Shown: piece after piece, positions 36,101-44,165 of the stretch
Layout: each line of letters starts with the position of its first letter
Numbering within the stretch: the first letter of the stretch is position 1
Assembly (NCBI GenBank): GCA_903909435.1
Contig: CAIVVT010000301.1
Coordinates: 62,001-126,000, forward strand
Direction: 5' to 3'
Origin: an uncultured Acidobacteriia bacterium
GTDB lineage: Bacteria; Acidobacteriota; Terriglobia; Bryobacterales; Bryobacteraceae
Length of the DNA stretch: 64,000 nt
Made by a program: the position numbers and the translations under genes
Notes under the pieces: generated by a model
Told to the model about the DNA's origin: nothing
The model's input: the letters and a program-made list of their open reading frames with translations, nothing else
Database searches by the model: none

Positions 36101-36618
36101 TGCGTGCCGTTATTAATGCTGAAACCCGGCATGATCTTCAGGAATTCGGCTGCGTTGCTGCCGACGATGATGTAGTTGTTCAACTCTTTCGTCGTCAGGG
36201 TAGCCGACTTCTCACCGGAATCGACCGGTACCAGTTGGTCCAATTGGCCAGTGACCTCTACGGTCTCCGACGTGGAGCCAACCGTCATAGTGACGTTGAC
36301 GTTTCTCTTTTCCGAACCGCCCAACTGGATGCCCGACGCCTTGTAGGTCAGGAAGCCCTTGGCCGTAACGGTGAGTTCGTACGTATAGTCACCAACCGGT
36401 ATGGAGGAGAAATTAAAAAAGCCCTCGTGGTTGGCAATGGTTTCACGCTCGGAGCCGGAAGCTTCGTTGCGTAGTTTCACTTGCGCATTCGGTATAACCG
36501 CCTGCGAAGGATCGGACACGATGCCCGTCAGAGTGGCATAAATCGACTGTGCTGGCAGGCTCACTGCCATAACGGCCAAAATCGCGAATCCGACGAAGAG
36601 TCTGGTCCATGTTTTCAT
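33142..36618 (-). CDS. Oar-like TonB-dependent outer-membrane receptor
   Basis: A 1158-residue outer-membrane protein of the acidobacterial/myxobacterial Oar type. After a Sec signal (LFVGFAILAVMAVSLPAQS) comes a carboxypeptidase-regulatory beta-sandwich (TGIVSDPSQAVIPNAQVKLR, about residues 30-110). A plug-like region (LKIMPGFSINNGTQNKASF; GDGGSQSPLNNAFSYNG) and a large barrel follow, ending IKFYF with a terminal aromatic. Such proteins are numerous in Solibacter-type genomes and are thought to import glycans or serve adhesion. ATG 36618 is chosen for the signal peptide; a TTG 24 bases upstream is less likely. The gene has its own promoter and terminator. Confidence 0.9.
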   Translation of the reverse strand: MKTWTRLFVGFAILAVMAVSLPAQSIYATLTGIVSDPSQAVIPNAQVKLRNEASGSERETIANHEGFFNFSSIPVGDYTYELTVTAKGFLTYKASGIQLGGSEKRNVNVTMTVGSTSETVEVTGQLDQLVPVDSGEKSATLTTKELNNYIIVGSNAAEFLKIMPGFSINNGTQNKASFSGEVIGINGNGDGGSQSPLNNAFSYNGLPGNTLDITADGAHVSDPGCNCATPVNPNSEMISEFKVLMSNYGADSQKGPAVISSVAKSGGRDFHGSGYFYARNYTMNANDALNNSVGQAIPQSKYYFPGGTLSGPVVIPGTNLNKNKDKLFFFTGFEYFFQTLDTGLLQVTVPTPGMIGGNFTPAELAKLGNHTTSGGPAQTLNSTTFPNAIIPAAQLDPGGVAMAKLIPGPTRTLDSNTGGANYLSDSIFDQNSLQWMSRVDYNISDNTKLYMRYNMQRETQQFPVGLWWRNGNQVPYPTPVLGKNQSDSWTASLTHVFSPTMTNEFVFGYTFIGFPNVFKDPKKVERSTVGYPYQGMFHNGVTQIPSITGWGGELATILNPGGFELGGPSKGLYADKWLPTISDSVTKVWGTHTLKVGAFWEYIRNAQPDSGNTNQQLAFANWGGTTTGSVYGDLMAGRVASDSEQNKNRLNDITYNTYEVFVQDSWKVNRKLTLDLGVRGSHFQPWQDNLGKGYAQFSPSLYNPAGSAGAYDGFTWHAVNSAIPNSVFPTKGMYVSPRFGMAYDIFGKGNTVLRGGWGRFFYHTGQFTTGLGVTGGEIVSSVSNTTLAALDSINPLGGQGTIGIQGLNPTDNKTPYTDSYSFTIAQKMPWSSLLEVAYVGNQSGDLINTNPSQGTNINTIPYGALFSVANPTDSGQQNALRQYKVYGDVNIVAHNLYQNFNAFQTTWLRSKGRYNINANYTFGKTMGIINSGQGDQFNMANNYGVANQNRKHVFNSAYSIEMGNFTKNKMAGGVINGWQLSGILQWQSGPNLTANEANGQWNMVLPSGVYAPGYAASNKVGISNTSILGTTNMQLNPTVTCNPGSGLGKNQFVNGSCFTMPGLTRGANGPTAGPVVYGPAFFNADLGLFKNFQMGESKKLQLRFNAYNFLNHPLWSFPNNSNLTLNFNSAGQNQNSLFGVADQKQGHRIVQAAIKFYF

Positions 36619-37056
36619 AACTTGTTTGTGACCCCTTCTCAATCTTGGAGTGACCTCGACTCAGGGAGGACAGACCTACGTCCCCCCGTAAGAGAACGCT
36701 AGCGAGACTATATCGTAACCATGACCGAAAAACAACAGCTTTTTGGGCCTCTTTTTGAACCGTTCATAACTCCCGTATCTAACTGTAAATAAAGAACTTA
36801 CACGCACTTGCAGAATTCCAAAATTCATAGTTCATCTACTGAATTCGGGATCGCCGGAGTAGGCGCTGAAAGGGGCGATTTCCGGATTTGAAAGTCTCTT
36901 TCGAAGACGGAGGATGGCTTTGGGTGTGCGCCAGGGTAGTTACGAGGGTGGATTCGATTCTCCAAAAACCACCCCGCACTAAGACCAACTTTCGGTGGCC
37001 TGACGGCAGGGAAGCGTTTGTGGGCCGTCCTATGGGTGCGGAGCCGCCAAGCGCCG
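36619..37056. other. AT-richer gene-free stretch between two minus-strand genes
   Basis: The right-hand part (36710-36850) is clearly poorer in G+C than the surroundings and holds the receptor promoter at 36707-36735. I see no gene, no terminator with a T-run for the upstream propeller/TPR gene, and no repeat in the rest. Confidence 0.5.
36707..36735 (-). promoter_or_regulatory. sigma-70-type promoter of the TonB receptor gene
   Basis: On the minus strand TTGTTT (36735-36730) and TATAGT (36712-36707) are spaced by exactly 17 bases. Transcription would start near 36700, giving a leader of about 80 bases. The surrounding AT-rich DNA supports it. Confidence 0.65.
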
Positions 37057-40000
37057 CTAGCGGCTGCCGCCCGGCGCCGGTTCGCGAACCGGCGTGTGCG
37101 CCTGGTAATGCGCCAACCGGGCGCTGATCGAGCCGGATAGCCCGCTGTCGCTGCGCGCCAGCTCGAGCGCCGCGCGCGCTGTCCGGACCGCGTCGTCGAA
37201 CCGGCCGGCCTCGGCATACGCGGCGGCCAGCGTATCTAGAATCACCGGGTCCCGCTGGCTGGTGAGTTTCACGGCCTGCTCCGCCAAAGCGACCGCTCGC
37301 GCACCATCGCGCAAGGCGGCGTCGGGGCCGGTCGCCAGCACCCGCGCGCTACGGTTCAACGCCGGTACAAACTCGGGCACAAGCCGCAAGGCCTCGCCCC
37401 ACTGCGCGAGGGCCTCGCGCACGGCGCCACGCGTGTCGAACAGCGCGCTACCGAGGTTGTAGTGGGCGCTGGGATCTTCCGGTTTCAGCTCAACGGCCCT
37501 TTGCAGGTGGCCGATGGCTTCCTCGCCGTGCCCGGTCGAAAGTTGCGCAATGGCCAGGCTCATCTGCACGTCGGCGGCGTCGGGATTGGCCTTGAGCACG
37601 AGTTCAAGATGCGGGATGGCGTCCTGACCACGCCCCCTCGCACTGAGAATGCGACCGATGTAGTAGTGCAGTTCGATTGAGTCGGGCATGGCGGCGAGCG
37701 CTTTCTCGAAATGCGGCAGCGCCTCGTCGATGCGCCCTTTGCCGGCCAGCGCGCGGCCCAGCGCACGATTAGCCTCGGCCGATTCGAAACCGCCCGAGAG
37801 CGCCTTCTCCAGATGCGGGATGGCTTCGTCGTAGCGGCCCCGGCCGGACAGAATCAGCCCGATGTTCACGTGCAGTTCAAGCGAATTCGGATCGGACTCG
37901 AGGGCCTTTTCGAAGTACGGGATGGCCGCCTCGGACCGGCCCGCACGCACCAGCGCCACTGCGATGTTGTTCTGGGTGTCGGCGTCTTTCGGGTCGAGTT
38001 GCAGCGCCTGTTCGAAGTGCGGAATCGCCTCCTGAATGCTGCCTTTTTCGACCAGCAGGCTCCCCAGCGCGCCCTGGGCCTTGGCGTCCATCGGGTTCAA
38101 CTCAAGCGCCTTTTGCAAGTGCTCGAAGGCCTCGTCGGGGTGCTTTGTACGAGCCAGCGCCACGCCCAGGCTGCTTTGCGTCCGTGCGTCGAAGGGCTTT
38201 AGCGCCAAGGCTTTACGGAGTGGGTCGAGGGCTTCTTCGTAGCGCCCGGCGCTGGCCAGAGCGACCCCGAGGTTGTAAAGTGCCTTGGGCTCGTCCGGAC
38301 TCATCGCCAACGCGTTCTTCCATTCGGCGATGGCCGTGTCGAGTTCGCCTTTGCCCTGATGCCCTACCGCGACGTTGAACAGCCGGTAAAACTCGGTGGC
38401 CGGCGCGCTCATCGTCTCGATGAAGTCCGGCGCGATGTTCACAAACTCAGGTATGTTCACCGCGCGATTCGACGCGGTAGCGTCTTCCACCAGAATCGCG
38501 GGGCTGTCCACGCCGTTCTCGTCGATGTGCGTCATGAATAGCTGCGTGAACGGTGAACGCCCCTTGGACGAAAAGGCCAGCCAACGCCCGTTGGGCGAGA
38601 AGGTGTGCCAGGAGTTCATCGGCGACATGTTGCAGTTCATGCGGCGAGCCGTGCCACCTTCGAACGGCACGATGTACAACTCGCTGTCGGGCCGCATCAG
38701 CAGACCGTTCTTGTTCTTGACGAACACGATCCACTTGCCGTCAGGCGAGACCTTCGGGAAGTTGTTACTCATCCCGTTGTCGCTCGCGCCATGCAGAGGC
38801 TCTGCCTTTCCACCCTTCCCGTCGTTGAACGGAATCCGGTATAGGTCGTATTGGATCTGCGTCTCGTCGGGCGAGTTGGCGTACTCAGGCTCCTTGTCCC
38901 GCGGCGGATAAGGATCGCGGGCTTTGGCCCGGGAAAACACCAGATATTTGCCGTCCGGACTCCAGAATGCGCTGGTCTGCACCATGTCCGGGTCGTCCGC
39001 GCCCGGCAATTGCTGCAGCTTACGCGTCTCGCGGCTGTACCAGGAGAGAATGCCGCGGGTCGGGTAAAACACCTGACCGAAGCCGTAGTCCTTGTAGAAG
39101 CCGTTGAAGAGCCGCTCGTCCATGCTCTTCATGTGCGCGTCGGGGTGCTCGGTGGACGTGATCAGGAACTGCCCGTCGGGTGAGATCTGGCTCATGAACC
39201 CGAAGCGTTTTTTCGCCGGATCGTCGGAGAACGAGTTCCAGCGGATGACATAATCGTTCCGGATTGCGGTCTCTTTCTTCACCGGCACCAGGGCGTACAG
39301 GCCCTTGTCGTTCTGCGGCCCGTCCACATCGATGCCCAGCCACTTGCCGTCGCGCGAGAAGGAGTGGCAGTTGGCGCAGGTCGGCAGGCCTTCCATCATC
39401 ACCCGGCTGCGCCCGGTCGAGAGGTCCATCAGCCGCCACGCGATCAGCGGTACCGCTTCCACCGGCAGCGGGTTGATCACTCCGCGCTCCCCTACCGAGA
39501 CCGGAATCAACGGGACGTCGCGGTAGAAGACCGGCGCACCGACCGGATCGCTGGAAATCTGCAGGCTGATCTCCCCGCTGGAGACCGGCTTCCGGGCCTT
39601 TTCATCCTCGTAGCCGTGAAAACGGACGGCAAACGGCCGCCTGACACCGTGTTTCTTGACCAGATCCCACGTCGCAGCATCCGGCCTGAAAGCGTGTCCG
39701 GACTCCTGCTCGGGCCTGAGCTTGGGGGTCACGGCCCCGGCCTTGGCGCAGCGCTCGTCAATCGGGCCGAGCTGCCGCCGCTCGCCCGGCGACGTGACAC
39801 GAAGCGGTCTGCTGCCGTCGCCAAACGCAAACTCGATCACCCAGGATTTGGCACGCGGCTCCGCGTCGCGCCATTCCAGCGTCGGAGCGACAAAGTCGGG
39901 GGGAAACACGGAGCCGTCTTTTGGGTAATCCACCGTCACAGTGGTGGCCGGGACGGTGCGGTCCGCCGCTCTCATCGGTATAGGCCAGCCCATGCCAATG

Positions 40001-40062
40001 AGGACACAACCGCCGATCAGGGCACCCGTCATTCCGCGCATCGTATTCCTAAATCCGGCCAT
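37057..40062 (-). CDS. exported mono-heme c / TolB-like propeller / TPR protein (paralogue A)
   Basis: A large exported protein of about 1001 residues. Order: signal (about 1-33), an N-terminal region beginning VTVDYPKDGSVFPPDFVAP (about 42), a CxxCH heme motif in LPTCANCHSFSRDGKW (about 228), WD40/PD40 propeller blades (SPDGQFLITS, SPDGKYLVFSRA, SPDGKWIVFVKN, SPNGRWLAFSSK), and about ten TPRs from residue 560 to 960 (repeating as ALYNLGVALASAGRYEEAL). It is closely related to the divergent neighbour at 40253. One covalent heme next to a sensor-like propeller and protein-binding TPRs suggests a periplasmic redox scaffold, but the function is unknown. An in-frame ATG at 40041, with AGGA upstream, may be the true start. 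Confidence 0.8.
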   Translation of the reverse strand: MAGFRNTMRGMTGALIGGCVLIGMGWPIPMRAADRTVPATTVTVDYPKDGSVFPPDFVAPTLEWRDAEPRAKSWVIEFAFGDGSRPLRVTSPGERRQLGPIDERCAKAGAVTPKLRPEQESGHAFRPDAATWDLVKKHGVRRPFAVRFHGYEDEKARKPVSSGEISLQISSDPVGAPVFYRDVPLIPVSVGERGVINPLPVEAVPLIAWRLMDLSTGRSRVMMEGLPTCANCHSFSRDGKWLGIDVDGPQNDKGLYALVPVKKETAIRNDYVIRWNSFSDDPAKKRFGFMSQISPDGQFLITSTEHPDAHMKSMDERLFNGFYKDYGFGQVFYPTRGILSWYSRETRKLQQLPGADDPDMVQTSAFWSPDGKYLVFSRAKARDPYPPRDKEPEYANSPDETQIQYDLYRIPFNDGKGGKAEPLHGASDNGMSNNFPKVSPDGKWIVFVKNKNGLLMRPDSELYIVPFEGGTARRMNCNMSPMNSWHTFSPNGRWLAFSSKGRSPFTQLFMTHIDENGVDSPAILVEDATASNRAVNIPEFVNIAPDFIETMSAPATEFYRLFNVAVGHQGKGELDTAIAEWKNALAMSPDEPKALYNLGVALASAGRYEEALDPLRKALALKPFDARTQSSLGVALARTKHPDEAFEHLQKALELNPMDAKAQGALGSLLVEKGSIQEAIPHFEQALQLDPKDADTQNNIAVALVRAGRSEAAIPYFEKALESDPNSLELHVNIGLILSGRGRYDEAIPHLEKALSGGFESAEANRALGRALAGKGRIDEALPHFEKALAAMPDSIELHYYIGRILSARGRGQDAIPHLELVLKANPDAADVQMSLAIAQLSTGHGEEAIGHLQRAVELKPEDPSAHYNLGSALFDTRGAVREALAQWGEALRLVPEFVPALNRSARVLATGPDAALRDGARAVALAEQAVKLTSQRDPVILDTLAAAYAEAGRFDDAVRTARAALELARSDSGLSGSISARLAHYQAHTPVREPAPGGSR

Positions 40063-40252
40063 GAGGCCAGGGTGGGGATCTTAGAACGAATCCTAAGAGC
40101 CACCCTCGACTGGGGCTTGCTCAGGCCGTCACACCTATGTATTCTACCGGACGCGGCCACACCCTCAGCCCGAGATGAGGCCGGCCCGCGTCCGATCCCG
40201 GTATCATAAGAGCTGAATTGACACTTTGGTTGGGAAAGGACTGCGGAGAGTC

Positions 40253-42853
40253 GTGCAGCGCGAAAAAGCCGCCATTCACGCGCTAGGCGCTCTGATTCTG
40301 GCAGGCGCTCTTTGCGCGTGGCTACGGCCCGCCGCCGCCCACCAGCAAGCCGCGGCCAGCACTGCTTTGAGGCCGGACAGCGGAGTCACAATAGACTATC
40401 CCGAGCCGGGCGCGATCTTCCCGCCTGAGTTTCCTCCACCGCAATTCGAGTGGCGCGACGAGGTCCCTACGGCGAGCGAATGGCGCATCGAAATCAGATT
40501 CGCCGACGGTGCCGAGCCGCTTCGGTTCCGCTCCAAGGGCGAGAAGATGCAGATCGGCGAGATCGACCCGGAGTGTGTTGCGGACACCAATAAGCCTCCC
40601 GAACTGACGCCGAAGCAGGCCACGGGCCACACCTGGCGTCCCGACCCGGCGGCCTGGGAGACGATCAAGCGCCACTCGGTCGCGGGACCCGCGGGCATCG
40701 CCATCGAGGGCTACGCGCCTTCCGAGCCCGGCCATATGCTTTCGCTCGGCCGGAGCACCATCCGCACTTCCAAGGACCCGGTCGGCGCGCCCGTCTTCTA
40801 CCGGGACGTCCCGCTGATCCCGTTTGAAGGCACGCGCGGCGTGATCAATCCCCTGCCCGTCTATGCCGTCCCGCTGATTCAGTGGAAGTTGCGCGACCTG
40901 GGCCAGACCTCCAGCCGGCTGATGCTCTCGAAGATGGACACCTGCGCCAACTGCCACTCTTTCTCCCGCGACGGCTCGACGCTCGGCATCGACGTGGACG
41001 GCCCGATGAACGACAAGGGGCTCTATGCTCTGGTACCCGTGCGGCGCGAGACAGTCATCAACGAGCCGGACATCATCAAATGGAATGCCCGCGGCGAGGT
41101 GGCAAACAAACGCTTCGGGTTTATGAGCCAGGTTTCGCCCGACGGCCAATACGTGGTCACGTCGATGGAGGGCCGGGACGCCCTGGGCCGCCCCATCGCG
41201 GACAGGCTCTACAACGCCGGGTACAAGAACTTCGGGTTCGGGCAGGTCTTCTACCCCACGCGCGGCATCCTGGGTTGGTACAGCAAAGCGACTGGCAAAC
41301 TGCAGCCGTTGCCGGGCGCCGACGACCCACGCTACGTGCAGGCGAGTGCAACCTGGAGCCCCGACGGCAGGTACCTGGTGTTCCTGCGGGCCGAGGCCCG
41401 CGAGCCCTACCCAGCCGGTCGCAAGCCGGCGGAGTTTGCGAACGATCCCAACGAGACGCCTATCCAATACGATCTGTACCGGATTCCCTTCAACGACGGC
41501 AAAGGCGGACGCGCCGAGCCCATCGCCGGCGCCTCACAGAACGGCAAGAGCAACAGCTTTGCGAAGGTCTCGCCAGACGGCAAATGGATCGTCTTCGTGC
41601 AGGCCCGCAACGGACTGCTGATGCGCCCCGACAGCGAACTCTACATCATCCCGGCAGAGGGCGGCACCGCCCGCCGCCTCCGGTGCAACGCCGCGCCGAT
41701 GAACTCCTGGCACAGTTGGTCCCCGAATGGGCGGTGGCTGGTGTTCTCCTCCAAACGGCGCTCGCCGTACACGCAGATGTACCTCACGCACATCGACGAG
41801 GAGGGCAACGACAGTCCGGCGCTGCTGATCGAAAACACGACCGCCGCCAATCGAGCGGTGAACATCCCCGAATTCGTTAAAGTCGCTCCGGGCCAATTCA
41901 TGAGCCTGGAAGTGCCCGCCGCCCGGTTCTACGGGACCGTCGACCGCGCGACGGCACTGGCATCCAAGGGTCAGATCCCGGACGCCATCGACGAGTGGCG
42001 CAAGGCGCTGGCGATGAACCCGACCGACGATCACGCCAATCACAGCCTTGGAGCGCTGCTGATGCAAACAGGGCGGCTGGCCGAGGCGCAACCCCTGTTC
42101 GCGCAGGCCCTGCGCACCAACCCCGACTATCCCAATGCCAACGCCGACCTGGGCGTCGTGTTGGCCGCGTCCGGCCATATGGACGAGGCGATCCCACACT
42201 TCGAGAAAGAACTCGTCCTTACCCCAGGCTCGGCCTACGCCCACAGCAACTATGCCCGCGCATTGGCGCAATTCGGGCATCTCGACGAGGCGATCTCACA
42301 CTTCCGCAAGGCCGCCGAAGCCGAGCCCAACGACGCAGCGGTGCACACAAACCTCGGCCGGGCGCTTGCCATGCAGCACGATCTGCCGGCCGCGATCGCC
42401 GAGTTCAGGCTGGCGGTGCAGGTCAACCCCGACTTTCCGACCGCGCACCAGTATCTGGGCGACGCGTTGTACTTTGGGCAGGGTAATACCGGTGACGCTG
42501 TGGTGCAGTGGCGCGAGGTGCTGCGCCTGGACCGGGATAGCCTGACGGTGTTGACCGAGTCTGCGTGGGCGCTTGCAACCGATCCCGATCCGGCGCAGCG
42601 CAACGGCAAACTGGCGGTGGAGTACGCCGAGCGCGCGTCACGCCTGCGTGGCGGACGCGCTCCAGCCGTTATGGATGCGCTTGCCGCCGCGTATGCGGAG
42701 ACTGGCCGCTTCCCGGAGGCCGTCCAGGCCGCGCGCACCGGACTTGACTTGGCGTTGCAACAGAACAACGCCGCGATGGCAGGTGCGATGCGTTCGAAGA
42801 TCGTCGAGTACGAGGCCGGACACCCGCTGAGGGCGCCCCGGCCCAGCCTCTGA
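40253..42853 (+). CDS. exported mono-heme c / TolB-like propeller / TPR protein (paralogue B)
   Basis: Same architecture as its divergent neighbour, 866 residues: signal (LGALILAGALCAWLRPAAA), VTIDYPEPGAIFPPEFPPP, heme motif MDTCANCHSFSRDGST (about residue 229), propeller blades (SPDGQYVVTS, SPDGRYLVFLRA, SPDGKWIVFVQA, SPNGRWLVFSSK) and about six TPRs from residue 560, fewer than in paralogue A. The GTG at 40253 is chosen because GGAG lies just upstream and the signal begins soon after; a TTG at 40226 is the alternative. The 190 bases between the two genes must hold both promoters. It is followed by a TPR protein gene on the same strand. Confidence 0.8.
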   Translation: MQREKAAIHALGALILAGALCAWLRPAAAHQQAAASTALRPDSGVTIDYPEPGAIFPPEFPPPQFEWRDEVPTASEWRIEIRFADGAEPLRFRSKGEKMQIGEIDPECVADTNKPPELTPKQATGHTWRPDPAAWETIKRHSVAGPAGIAIEGYAPSEPGHMLSLGRSTIRTSKDPVGAPVFYRDVPLIPFEGTRGVINPLPVYAVPLIQWKLRDLGQTSSRLMLSKMDTCANCHSFSRDGSTLGIDVDGPMNDKGLYALVPVRRETVINEPDIIKWNARGEVANKRFGFMSQVSPDGQYVVTSMEGRDALGRPIADRLYNAGYKNFGFGQVFYPTRGILGWYSKATGKLQPLPGADDPRYVQASATWSPDGRYLVFLRAEAREPYPAGRKPAEFANDPNETPIQYDLYRIPFNDGKGGRAEPIAGASQNGKSNSFAKVSPDGKWIVFVQARNGLLMRPDSELYIIPAEGGTARRLRCNAAPMNSWHSWSPNGRWLVFSSKRRSPYTQMYLTHIDEEGNDSPALLIENTTAANRAVNIPEFVKVAPGQFMSLEVPAARFYGTVDRATALASKGQIPDAIDEWRKALAMNPTDDHANHSLGALLMQTGRLAEAQPLFAQALRTNPDYPNANADLGVVLAASGHMDEAIPHFEKELVLTPGSAYAHSNYARALAQFGHLDEAISHFRKAAEAEPNDAAVHTNLGRALAMQHDLPAAIAEFRLAVQVNPDFPTAHQYLGDALYFGQGNTGDAVVQWREVLRLDRDSLTVLTESAWALATDPDPAQRNGKLAVEYAERASRLRGGRAPAVMDALAAAYAETGRFPEAVQAARTGLDLALQQNNAAMAGAMRSKIVEYEAGHPLRAPRPSL

Positions 42854-42916
42854 TAGCGCTTGCAGCCAGGTAGCGAACACCGCGCCCGCGAGGGTAAGAT
42901 CGGGGCTGGCGTGATT

Positions 42917-44050
42917 ATGCGTGCTCTCATTCGCTTACTGATCGGGTTGGCACTGCTGAATCTGGCGAGCGCGGCCGCGCAGACTGCGGCTGCTCCCAAG
43001 CGGGCAACTAAGCCGGCACCCGCAACCGTGCCCGATCCGGCCGCCGCTGTTTTGAAACAGGCCAACGACTTGCGCCAACACGAGCGCCTGGCGGAGGCAC
43101 TCGTCCTGTTCCGCAAAGCTGCCCAGCTCAACCCGAAGTCAGTAGACGCATGGTGGGCGATCGGCACCATCACCTACGACCAGGACCAGTTCGCCGAGTG
43201 CGCCGACGCGTTTCGCCGCTTGAACCTGCTGAAACCGGGCGAAGCACCCGGCTGGACCATGGCTGGGTTATGCGAGTACCGCACGCGTTCCTATGAAGAC
43301 GCTTACCGCAGCCTGCTGCACTCGGACCGTCTCGGATTCCAGGGTGCGCCTGAACTCGCCCAGGCCGGGCGCTTTCACCTGGCTCTGCTGCACGCGCACT
43401 TCTCCAGTTTCGAGCGCGCCCTGGTGATGCTTACCCTGCTGGCGCGTTCGGCGCCGATCACGCCTGAGTTTGCCGCCGCAGCCGGCATTGCCGGACTGCG
43501 CAAGACCTGGCTGCTGCACGAGGTGCCCGAGAGTGAGCGGCAACTGGTGATGGCCTTCGGCGAGGCACTGATCGCAGCCTTCGCCCAGGAACCCAAGAGT
43601 GCGATTGCGAAGTTCGATGCTGCCTTAGCGGCCTACCCCGAGAATCCCGACATCCACTACCGTCTGGGCGCGTACCTGATGAAGCAGGGCCTGTCCGATC
43701 GGGGCCAGACCGAGATGAAGCGCGCCTTGGAACTCGACCAGGACCACATCCCCGCGCTGGTGTCACTGAGTGAGACTGCGCGGGTCAATGGTGAGCTTCA
43801 AACGGCAGTCGATTTCGGTACGCGCGCATTGAAACTGGCGCCAGGAAACTTCGCGGCACACCTTATCGTCGGTCGAGCCTACCTCAGCCAGGAACGTACG
43901 GCCGAGGCGATCGCGGAACTTGAGACCGCCGTCAAGCTTGCACCGGACAGCCCCGATGCCCACTACAGCCTCAGCCTGGCGTACGCAGCCGCACGGCGAA
44001 CCAAGGACTCCGCCCGGGAGCGGATTGAGTTCGATCGGCTCAAAAACTGA
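42917..44050 (+). CDS. exported TPR protein
   Basis: A 377-residue protein with a Sec signal (ALIRLLIGLALLNLASAAAQ) and tetratricopeptide repeats through most of its length: AEALVLFRKAAQLNPKSVDA near residue 60, PDIHYRLGAYLMKQGLSDRG near 245, and PDAHYSLSLAYAAARRTKDS at the end. No catalytic motif is seen. ATG 42917 is chosen for the signal; the frame is open further upstream without signal character. It lies 63 bases after paralogue B, so the two are probably co-transcribed and may act together in the periplasm. Confidence 0.8.
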   Translation: MRALIRLLIGLALLNLASAAAQTAAAPKRATKPAPATVPDPAAAVLKQANDLRQHERLAEALVLFRKAAQLNPKSVDAWWAIGTITYDQDQFAECADAFRRLNLLKPGEAPGWTMAGLCEYRTRSYEDAYRSLLHSDRLGFQGAPELAQAGRFHLALLHAHFSSFERALVMLTLLARSAPITPEFAAAAGIAGLRKTWLLHEVPESERQLVMAFGEALIAAFAQEPKSAIAKFDAALAAYPENPDIHYRLGAYLMKQGLSDRGQTEMKRALELDQDHIPALVSLSETARVNGELQTAVDFGTRALKLAPGNFAAHLIVGRAYLSQERTAEAIAELETAVKLAPDSPDAHYSLSLAYAAARRTKDSARERIEFDRLKN

Positions 44051-44165
44051 TAAACTCCCAGTGGGGAATAGTCGGGGTCTTAGCGGTCGTAGTGCGTTCC
44101 GCTTCTGCCCGCGGCCCCAACCTTCACCCCACCGCCTGATCTGTCCGCTCTATAAGAGAACAGCC

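Noticed and set aside
33094-36474. Long open frames (454 and 668 codons) on the plus strand opposite the TonB receptor gene
   Set aside because: They are antisense to a well-supported gene and arise from codon bias in GC-rich DNA; the translations lack domains and ribosome sites.
37057-42853. Possible recombination hotspot or mobile element from the head-to-head paralogues
   Set aside because: No transposase, terminal repeats or target duplication is visible; gene duplication and inversion is a simpler explanation.
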